From Candidatus Gastranaerophilales bacterium (GTDB taxonomy: Bacteria > Cyanobacteriota > Vampirovibrionia > Gastranaerophilales > Gastranaerophilaceae), in assembly GCA_024695865.1 (NCBI GenBank), contig JAILHI010000027.1:62001-126000 (forward strand): a DNA stretch of 64,000 nt, given 5' to 3'. The notes below the pieces were generated by a model, which was not told the DNA's origin, made no database searches, and saw only the letters and a program-made list of their open reading frames with translations. The position numbers were made by a program, and so were the translations under genes. Positions 53,732 through 60,934 of this stretch are shown piece by piece. Numbering within the stretch: position 1 is the first letter of the stretch; each line of letters begins with the position of its first letter.

Positions 53732-55486
53732 TTATAAAGATAACGGCAATTTTATTCCGAAGGTAGAGCCTTCTCCGACTTTTGATGTAACGTAAACCTT
53801 TCCGTTATGGTGTTTTTCGACGGTGGTTTTGACAAGGTACAATCCCAAGCCCGTACCTTTTACCGTGTGAACGGAATTTTCCACCCTGTAAAATCTGTCA
53901 AATAATTTTGCAAGATGTTTTTCCTCAATGCCGCAGCCGTGGTCTGTAACCGAAACTTCAGCATAATTTTCGGTTTTGGAGAGCATTACCTCTATTCGTG
54001 TTTTTTCTGGTGAATACTTGATTGCATTGGATATCAGGTTGTTGAAAACACGTTCCATATTCGCAACGTTAATGGGAACCATCACAGGTTCATCGGGTTT
54101 TGTAAACACGATTTTTACATCTTTTTCATCAGCCAGAACCTGCATAGATGTTACGGTATCTTCAATAATAGGCGCTATATCCGTAATCTCTTTTTCAAGT
54201 TCGACATCGGGAGATTCAAGTCTTGAAACATCGAGAATATCGTTTACCATTCTGTGAAGTCTTGTAACTTCTTTGTTTGCGGTGGCGGTAAATTCTTTTC
54301 TCGTTTCTTTATCAAGTTCATCGCCCATAGAGTATAAAGTATCTATATACGTTCTTAAAACTGTAACAGGGGTTCTGAGTTCGTGGGAAACGTTGGAAAT
54401 AAACTGGTTTTTCATGTTGTTTACTTCTGTTTCTTTTGTAACATCGAGCATTACGATAATATAGCCCAAATATTCATCATTCTGCATGAAAATAGGTGAG
54501 AGAATACATCTTATAATCCTGTTATCAACGGAGATAGTAAACTCGGGCGGATTTTTCGTAATATCCTGAACAAGTGTATCCTTAAATTCTTCAATTTTAT
54601 CTCTGAAACAGTATTTTCCGTCAGAATCCGTATAACACTGAATTGCAACACCGTTTAGAACACCAGTTGCAACGTTCAGCATTTTTTCTGCCGCAGAGTT
54701 CATCAAAACGATATTATCAGCGTTATCACAGACAACAACACCGTTAACAATACTCATCAGAATGGCTTCAAGTTTGTTTCTTTCAATCAAAAGACTTCCG
54801 ACGTTTTGTTCTTCGTATTTTTGCAGTTTTAAAGATAAATCATTAAAAATATTAATCAGATTATTTGTCTGCTTATTTCCCGAAATTGTAATTTTTGTAC
54901 CGAATTTTCCGTCAACAATATTTTTAAGACCGAGATACAAAATTTTTAATTCTCTGTCCAAAAGCAGTTTATACAGGAAAATAACTACCAGAAAAGTCAG
55001 CCATACAACAAAAAACAACAAGGATAACCAAATTTTTTGGGTATGAATTTGCTCGAGAGCACTTTCATTTGAAACAAAGATTTTGACATAACCTGCCGTT
55101 TGCAATTTATCGTCATTCACAACATTTACGGGTGTGTTAACTTTTACCCCCGTAAAAGCGGACGGGTTATAATATCTTGATTTTTTGGTAATAAACGTTT
55201 GCCCGTTTTTATCTGCAAACTCAACTACCATAATGTTTTTGTTGTTATGAATAGAAGCGCTTGCAACTGCTTCAAGAAAAATCGTCTTTTCGTCCTGCGT
55301 TGCCTTAATTATTGAAGAAGCCTCATAAGACAATTTTTCCGCCGTCTTTTGTGCATAGTCCGAAAAATTTTTTAAAGATATATTTGAAAACAGATTAACA
55401 GCAATACAGGCAGTACAAAACACTATTAGTGTTATAATTGCTACTGCAATTCTTGGCAAAGATAATTTGTTTTTCGTCTTCTTCAT
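53732..55486 (-). CDS. Membrane sensor histidine kinase (WalK/NblS-like layout)
   Basis: 584 aa. Two membrane helices (about 13-34 and 152-173) flank a 115-residue outer domain; then a HAMP-like linker (175-225), a PAS domain (about 235-350), HisKA with the phospho-acceptor His368 in QFISNVSHELRTPVTVLRTY, and HATPase_c with NLISNAIKYSP, VTDHGCGIEEKHLAKLFDRF and GTGLGLYLVK. The order matches WalK and the cyanobacterial NblS/Hik33 kinases. No response regulator is adjacent. It has an extended -10 ending 6 nt before the ATG and no Shine-Dalgarno. Confidence 0.93.
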   Translation of the reverse strand: MKKTKNKLSLPRIAVAIITLIVFCTACIAVNLFSNISLKNFSDYAQKTAEKLSYEASSIIKATQDEKTIFLEAVASASIHNNKNIMVVEFADKNGQTFITKKSRYYNPSAFTGVKVNTPVNVVNDDKLQTAGYVKIFVSNESALEQIHTQKIWLSLLFFVVWLTFLVVIFLYKLLLDRELKILYLGLKNIVDGKFGTKITISGNKQTNNLINIFNDLSLKLQKYEEQNVGSLLIERNKLEAILMSIVNGVVVCDNADNIVLMNSAAEKMLNVATGVLNGVAIQCYTDSDGKYCFRDKIEEFKDTLVQDITKNPPEFTISVDNRIIRCILSPIFMQNDEYLGYIIVMLDVTKETEVNNMKNQFISNVSHELRTPVTVLRTYIDTLYSMGDELDKETRKEFTATANKEVTRLHRMVNDILDVSRLESPDVELEKEITDIAPIIEDTVTSMQVLADEKDVKIVFTKPDEPVMVPINVANMERVFNNLISNAIKYSPEKTRIEVMLSKTENYAEVSVTDHGCGIEEKHLAKLFDRFYRVENSVHTVKGTGLGLYLVKTTVEKHHNGKVYVTSKVGEGSTFGIKLPLSL

Positions 55487-55492
55487 AGAATA

Positions 55493-55501
55493 ATTTTAGC
55501 A
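55493..55501 (-). promoter_or_regulatory. Predicted leaderless extended -10 promoter of the histidine kinase
   Basis: The minus strand reads TGCTAAAAT, an extended -10, ending 6 nt before the ATG at 55486. Confidence 0.55.
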
Positions 55502-55583
55502 TTATATTGAAAATCGGGTTGTAAATTAATAAATATTAAATATTGGATTTTTTCCGTAAGTTATCACAAAACTAACCTAATAA

Positions 55584-55666
55584 GTCTCTGCGAGGGCTTT
55601 TGCCCGTGGCAGTCCCTTGAAAAGTTTTCCGGATTGCCACGCTCACTTTGTTCGCTCGCAATGACA
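55584..55666. repeat. Second copy of the GGATTGCCACG...GCAATGAC repeat family
   Basis: The right half (55632-55666) reads GGATTGCCACG, a short hairpin arm, GCTCGCAATGAC. The left half is its degenerate inverted partner with a GGGC-TTTT-GCCC hairpin (55594-55605) and GTGGCAGTCC. Same layout as 19909-20132 but without the insert. It lies between the histidine kinase and the rfaE2-like gene. Confidence 0.7.
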
Positions 55667-55686
55667 ACAAACATAAAGATTTCCAA

Positions 55687-56160
55687 CTATTTACTCTTAT
55701 TAATTTTTTCAATAGTGGAGGTTGTCGATTTTCCGGGAACAAACTGAATAAATTCAAGTCTGCCACCGTTTTCTTTTATGATTTTTGCCTCGGGAAGTGT
55801 ATCTTCGTTGTAATCCGCACCTTTAGTGTGAACATCGGGTTTTATTTCGGCAAGCAAATCGGCAGGCGATTGTTCATCAAAAAGAACAACGTAGTCAACA
55901 CTTTTTAAACCGTTTAAAACTTCTGCTCTGTCTTTTTCGTTATTAATCGGACGTCCTTCACCTTTCAGTGCTCTGACCGATTTATCCGAATTAAGCGCAA
56001 CAATCAGAACATCACCGAATTTTTTTGTTTCTTCAAGGTATCTGACATGCCCGACGTGCAAAATGTCAAAACAGCCGTTTGTGGTAACGATTGTTTTTCC
56101 CTCGCTTCTTAACTTTTTTATCAGATTTTGTAAGTCTTTTCTTTCAACTGCTTCTCTCAT
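55687..56160 (-). CDS. RfaE/HldE C-terminal-type nucleotidyltransferase (heptose-1-phosphate adenylyltransferase-like)
   Basis: 157 aa cytidylyltransferase fold with VTTNGCFDILHVGHVRYLEE (HxGH motif), NSDKSVRALKGEGRPINNEK and the C-terminal STTSTIEKI motif. It is a stand-alone version of the HldE adenylyltransferase domain; no kinase half, isomerase or phosphatase is nearby. In LPS-type pathways it makes ADP-glycero-manno-heptose. AAGGAG precedes the ATG. Confidence 0.92.
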   Translation of the reverse strand: MREAVERKDLQNLIKKLRSEGKTIVTTNGCFDILHVGHVRYLEETKKFGDVLIVALNSDKSVRALKGEGRPINNEKDRAEVLNGLKSVDYVVLFDEQSPADLLAEIKPDVHTKGADYNEDTLPEAKIIKENGGRLEFIQFVPGKSTTSTIEKINKSK

Positions 56161-56176
56161 TTTTTCTCCTTAAAAC

Positions 56177-56199
56177 AAAAAGGGGATAACCCCCTTTTT
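56177..56199 (-). terminator. Terminator overlapping the parvulin stop codon
   Basis: AAAAAGGGG, 5-nt loop, CCCCTTTTT; on the minus strand a T-run follows. The stop codon (56198-56200) is at the base of the stem. Confidence 0.85.
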
Positions 56200-57337
56200 A
56201 TTTCTTTTCACCATTTATCATTTTATTTAATTCAGGATTATTTTTTGTTTGTTCCTTAATTTGCTTTTGAATTTCATCGGGATTAAATGACGAATCGACA
56301 TATTCAATCTTTGCGGAATTTCTTGCATTTCTGATGTATGATTGAAGAACATTCATTTTTTCCTTATTATCAAGATAGGTTTTGATATCATCCTTAACTT
56401 TTTCATAAGGTTCTGTTCCTGCCGCAATTCTGTCTTTTACCAGAATAATATGATAGCCGTAGTCGGTTTTTACCAAACCTGTTACGACAGAAGGTCTTGC
56501 AGAGAATGCTGCTTTTGAAAATTCGGGAACCATCTGGTCTTTTGTGAAATAGCCTAAATCACCGCCCTGTACTGCACTTCCGGGGTCATCGGAATTATCT
56601 TTTGCAAGTTGGGCAAAGTTTGCGGGGTTTAATTTTGCTTCATTCAGCAATTTTTGAGCCTTTTGCAGTCTTGCCTGTAATTCTTCATCCACTTTCTTTT
56701 CGACTTCCGCATCGGACAAATCTTTATTTTCTTCTTTTGCAAGGATAATTTCTTTTATTCTGTTTTTATCCGTGCTTATCAAAATATGAGATGCTTTGAC
56801 TTTGTCGGGATATTTGAATTTATCCGTATTTTCGTTATAGAATTTTTGTGCCATTTCATCGGTGATTTTAGTCAGAGAAAGACTTTCCACCAATTTTTTA
56901 ATTTTAACTTCTTCTTTTAAATCCTGTTTAAACTGAGAATTTGAAATACCGTTTTGTTTAAGAATTTCATTAAATTTTTCTTTTGAGCCGACTTTATCAA
57001 TGATATTTTTCAATTCTTTTTCAACATCGGCATCGGAAATTTTGATGTTATTTTTCTTGAAAGCATCTTCAAGCAATGCTCTTACTATCATCTCGTTGAT
57101 AACTCTGTCTTTAACCATTAAGTTCATATATCCGTCGGGATTGGATTTTAAATCCACACCCATTTGTTTGAACATGGGATTTTCGGCAACTTTATTAAAT
57201 TCTTTTTCATATTCGCCTTTTGTGATTGCAATATCGTTAACGGTTACAAGCACGTCTTTGCCGCCTTTAACGCCGCAGCCCGTTAACAAAATTATTGACA
57301 AAAATGCCGTTAACAAGGTTTGTAATTTTATTTTCAT
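56198..57337 (-). CDS. Parvulin-type peptidyl-prolyl isomerase lipoprotein (PrsA/SurA-like)
   Basis: 379 aa. A lipoprotein signal peptide (MKIKLQTLLTAFLSIILLTG, lipobox LTGC with lipidated Cys21) precedes a SurA_N/PrsA chaperone domain (NDIAITKGEYEKEFNKVAEN), and a parvulin domain (KVKASHILISTDKN ... GGDLGYFTKDQMVPEFSKAAF ... YGYHIILVKDR). It folds exported proteins at the membrane surface. It follows mfd by 19 bp. GGAG lies before the ATG. Confidence 0.95.
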   Translation of the reverse strand: MKIKLQTLLTAFLSIILLTGCGVKGGKDVLVTVNDIAITKGEYEKEFNKVAENPMFKQMGVDLKSNPDGYMNLMVKDRVINEMIVRALLEDAFKKNNIKISDADVEKELKNIIDKVGSKEKFNEILKQNGISNSQFKQDLKEEVKIKKLVESLSLTKITDEMAQKFYNENTDKFKYPDKVKASHILISTDKNRIKEIILAKEENKDLSDAEVEKKVDEELQARLQKAQKLLNEAKLNPANFAQLAKDNSDDPGSAVQGGDLGYFTKDQMVPEFSKAAFSARPSVVTGLVKTDYGYHIILVKDRIAAGTEPYEKVKDDIKTYLDNKEKMNVLQSYIRNARNSAKIEYVDSSFNPDEIQKQIKEQTKNNPELNKMINGEKK

Positions 57338-57356
57338 TTAAAATCTCCTTTTAGAT

Positions 57357-60300
57357 TTATTTGTTATATTCAGATATTGTTCTTGCTATATCATAAAATA
57401 AATCCGACAATATGTTAAATAATTCCTTAAAATTCAGATGAGTATTATTTAAAATCATTACAAATTCGCCGTCGTTGCAGGCTTTGGGTAGTTTTACCAA
57501 CTTAATATATCTTTTCAAATCAAAAGGTAATTTATTGTAAATCAGGCGTAATTCCGCACCCGAATACTGCGAATAAATTCTAATGCCGTTTGAAGTTTCT
57601 CTGACCGATGTCAAACCTGCATTTGTCGCATTAATTTTGATTTTTATCAGTTTGATTAAGTTTTCAACGGGTTCATCAAGTTTTGAAAAACGGTCTTTCC
57701 ACTCTGCAACGATTTCATCAAGCAGGGAAAGACTATTTGCTTCTGACAGTTTTTTATATTCAAGCATTTTTTGTTCTTTTGAACCGACCCATTCGTCAGG
57801 AATGTAGGCAGTTACGTTTATATCCACAACCGAAGATTTGTATTTATGGACTTTAATGTCCTGAAGTTCTTTAACGGCATCATCAAGCAGCGAACAATAC
57901 GTGTCAAAGCCGACGGATATCATTTTGCCGTGCTGCTTTGTTCCCAAAAGGTTGCCGATACCTCTGATTTCTATATCACGCAGCGCAATCTGATATCCGC
58001 TTCCGAAGGTAGTAAATTCTTTGATTGCCTTTAAACGTTTTTGTGCATCTTCCGTGAGAAGTTTGTTTCTTTTGTGCAAACAGTAGCAGTAAGCCTGTTT
58101 GTCGGTTCTGCCGACTCTGCCTCTTAACTGATAAAGTTGGGCAAGACCAAAATTGTCGGCATCGTGAATAAGCATTGTGTTTGCGTTTTTAATATCTATG
58201 CCCGATTCGATAATCGCACTGCAAACAAGAACATCATAATAGCCGTCACGGAAATCGCACATAATTTTTTCAAGTTTTGCACCGTCCGTTTTTCCGTGGG
58301 CAACCGCAATTTTTGCATTTGGCACAAGTTTTTGCAAATATGCCGCAAATTCATATATTGACTGAACTTTGTTATAAAGATAAAAAACCTGTCCGTCACG
58401 TTCAATCTCGTAATTTATGGCATTTTTTACAATATCCTCTTTAAACTCACTGACAAAAGTTTTTACGGGTAATCTTTCCGTCGGCGCAGTTGCAATTACG
58501 CTGATATCCCTGATACCCGACAGCGACATGTAAAGCGTTCTCGGAATGGGTGTTGCAGACATATTTAAGACATCGATGTTTTTCTTCATCATTTTAAATT
58601 TTTCTTTATGATTAACGCCGAATTTGTGTTCTTCGTCAATTACAAGAAGTCCCAAATCCTTAAAGACAACATCGTCCTGCAAAAGTCTGTGGGTGCCTAT
58701 TGCTATATCAATTTCACCCGATGCAAGTTTTTCAAGATTTTCTCTGATTTCTTTGTTAGACTTAAATCTTGAAAAAACTGCTATTCTGACGGGAAAGGGT
58801 TTAAATCTTTCACAGGCGGTTTCAAAATGCTGCATTGCAAGAACGGTTGTCGGAACAACCAAAGCCGCCTGTTTGCCCGACATAACAGCCTTAAATATTG
58901 CTCTTAAAGCAACTTCCGTTTTACCAAAGCCCACATCTCCGCAGATGAGCCTGTCCATAGGCTTACCAAGTTCCATATCGGATTTTGTTTCGTTAATGGC
59001 TTTCATCTGGTCGGGCGTTTCGGTATAAGGGAAAGCATCTTCCATTTCATACTGCCAAATCGTATCGGGTTCAAAAGCATAGCCATCTGCGGTTTTTCTG
59101 CCTGCATACAACCTTATGAGTTTTTTTGCTACATCTTGTATATCCTGTTTGACTTTTGTCTTTATATTTGACCATTCCGCTCCGCCCATCTTTGAAAGAG
59201 GCGGCTTAACGGCACCTGCACCTTTATAGACACAAAGCAGATTTATCTGTTCCGCAGGCATATACAGTTTGTCTTTTCCCGCATATTCGATTGTAAGATA
59301 ATCTTTTAACTCGCCGTCAAACTCAATCTTGGACAGCCCTCTGAAAATCCCTATTCCGTGCAGTTCATGAACAACATATTCATTCTCTGTTATATGACTT
59401 ATATCATCAATTTTGTTTTCCCGCTTATAACCTCTTTTTGCACTAGTAACTTCGGCGGAACGTTTGTTAAAAAGTTCTTTGTCAGTCAAAATAACCAAGT
59501 TAAAAGAATGGATTATTCCGCCTCCGAGAGCCGTGTTTTTTGTTATCACAACGTCAGAATTGTTTTGAAAATCGTTCCCGCAGGGTATTTCAAAGTCTCT
59601 GAAAACATCTGCTATTCTGCTTCCGTAATCGGTGGCAATTAAAATTTTGTAACCCTGTTTTCGTTTTTCCTCAATGAAAGTAACCGCATTGTATAAGTTG
59701 CCCGAAAACATAGGTGCAATTTCAGCATCTGCCGACAATGCACTAATAGTGTTATCACAAAAACATGTGTCAATATAAATTTTATTTTTCTGTGATATTT
59801 CCTGTGTAAAGGTTTTATAAACAGGGTGAAGAAAGTCTTTTAACGGCAAAGTCTGAGGCAGTTTTAAATTTTCATGGTACTTTTTCTGCAAAATATCATC
59901 ATATTGGCTGTATTTGTTTTTTATTTCCTCATATCCGTCAAAAACAATCGTATAATCGTCGGGAAGTTGTTCTATAACAGTTTGTGTATCACTGTTTAAA
60001 ATATTTTCGTAATAATTTATCCCGTCAAAATCGCTTTGTTCCTGTATTAGTTCACAAAGTTCACGGTATTTTTCCTCAAAAAATTTTATTTCTTCATCAG
60101 TTGATTTTTTTAAGAATTTTTTAAGCGAAGTATCAAAATACTTTTTAAATACCTGAAAAGTATTTTTTTTCCAAATAAATTTGTTTACGGGAAAAATTTC
60201 GGCACTGTTAATTTTTTCAATGCTTCTTTGGCTGTCCGCATTAAAAAACCTTAAATCAGTAATAGTATTGCCCCAAAGTTCTATTCTTAAAGGGTTTTTG

Positions 60301-60848
60301 TCCAAGCCATAAATATCAGTTGTATCCCCTCTTATGCTGAATTCTCCGATATCCGATACGGTAACCACTCTTTTATATCCGAACGCCGTCAGTTTTTCGG
60401 CAAGTTCTTCCAAATCAAGTTCCGCATCTTTTTGCAGCGAGATTACGTTTTCCTTAAAAAATTGTGAGGTCGGAAACTTTTCAAAAAGCGTTCTGACAGG
60501 GCATAACACTATTTGTGTTTTGGCTAAATTTTTCAATACAGAGATTTGTTCATAATATTTATAGATGTTGTTTACGTTTCCGTCATACAAACTGCCGTCC
60601 ATATACGGAAAAATTTCCGCATCTTTATCAAAAAGAAGTTTAAAATCATTTTTATATTTTAAAGCGGTTTGTTCGGTATCCGTGAGAATAAACAATCTTG
60701 CATACTTTGACATCAAGTCAAGATAAATCAGTTTGCCAGCCTGACTTGTGCAGGAAAGATTAAAGGATTTTTTTGCCCCAACAAGATGTTTGATTTTTTC
60801 TAAATCATTATGTTGTGTTATGAAATTTTCCAAATCAAAATTGCCCAT
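57357..60848 (-). CDS. mfd: Transcription-repair coupling factor
   Basis: 1163 aa, the usual length. UvrB-homology region at the N-terminus (FDLENFITQHNDLEKIKHLV), RNA-polymerase-interacting domain around 490-560 (EYVVHELHGIGIFRGLSKIE), Walker A RLICGDVGFGKTEVALRAIF (about 635), DEEH box LLVIDEEHKFGVNHKEKF, and RGIGNLLGTKQHGKMISVGF in the translocation module. It displaces stalled RNA polymerase and recruits UvrA. There is no Shine-Dalgarno; a -10 ends 6 nt before the ATG. Confidence 0.98.
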   Translation of the reverse strand: MGNFDLENFITQHNDLEKIKHLVGAKKSFNLSCTSQAGKLIYLDLMSKYARLFILTDTEQTALKYKNDFKLLFDKDAEIFPYMDGSLYDGNVNNIYKYYEQISVLKNLAKTQIVLCPVRTLFEKFPTSQFFKENVISLQKDAELDLEELAEKLTAFGYKRVVTVSDIGEFSIRGDTTDIYGLDKNPLRIELWGNTITDLRFFNADSQRSIEKINSAEIFPVNKFIWKKNTFQVFKKYFDTSLKKFLKKSTDEEIKFFEEKYRELCELIQEQSDFDGINYYENILNSDTQTVIEQLPDDYTIVFDGYEEIKNKYSQYDDILQKKYHENLKLPQTLPLKDFLHPVYKTFTQEISQKNKIYIDTCFCDNTISALSADAEIAPMFSGNLYNAVTFIEEKRKQGYKILIATDYGSRIADVFRDFEIPCGNDFQNNSDVVITKNTALGGGIIHSFNLVILTDKELFNKRSAEVTSAKRGYKRENKIDDISHITENEYVVHELHGIGIFRGLSKIEFDGELKDYLTIEYAGKDKLYMPAEQINLLCVYKGAGAVKPPLSKMGGAEWSNIKTKVKQDIQDVAKKLIRLYAGRKTADGYAFEPDTIWQYEMEDAFPYTETPDQMKAINETKSDMELGKPMDRLICGDVGFGKTEVALRAIFKAVMSGKQAALVVPTTVLAMQHFETACERFKPFPVRIAVFSRFKSNKEIRENLEKLASGEIDIAIGTHRLLQDDVVFKDLGLLVIDEEHKFGVNHKEKFKMMKKNIDVLNMSATPIPRTLYMSLSGIRDISVIATAPTERLPVKTFVSEFKEDIVKNAINYEIERDGQVFYLYNKVQSIYEFAAYLQKLVPNAKIAVAHGKTDGAKLEKIMCDFRDGYYDVLVCSAIIESGIDIKNANTMLIHDADNFGLAQLYQLRGRVGRTDKQAYCYCLHKRNKLLTEDAQKRLKAIKEFTTFGSGYQIALRDIEIRGIGNLLGTKQHGKMISVGFDTYCSLLDDAVKELQDIKVHKYKSSVVDINVTAYIPDEWVGSKEQKMLEYKKLSEANSLSLLDEIVAEWKDRFSKLDEPVENLIKLIKIKINATNAGLTSVRETSNGIRIYSQYSGAELRLIYNKLPFDLKRYIKLVKLPKACNDGEFVMILNNTHLNFKELFNILSDLFYDIARTISEYNK

Positions 60849-60854
60849 ATATTA

Positions 60855-60883
60855 AATATACAGCATATAAACAATTTCCGCAA
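60855..60883 (-). promoter_or_regulatory. Predicted leaderless promoter of mfd
   Basis: Minus strand TTGCGG (60878-60883), 17 nt, TATATT (60855-60860), then 6 nt to the ATG at 60848. The whole promoter sits in the 54 bp after the adjacent terminator hairpin. Confidence 0.65.
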
Positions 60884-60901
60884 AAGAGTTTTAAGGCAAA
60901 A

Positions 60902-60925
60902 AAAACTGCCCTTTAGGGCAGTTTT
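60902..60925 (-). terminator. Terminator of the large unknown gene
   Basis: AAAACTGCCC, TTTA loop, GGGCAGTTTT, 10 bp past the stop. Both flanks are T-rich. Confidence 0.9.
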
Positions 60926-60934
60926 TTGATTTTT

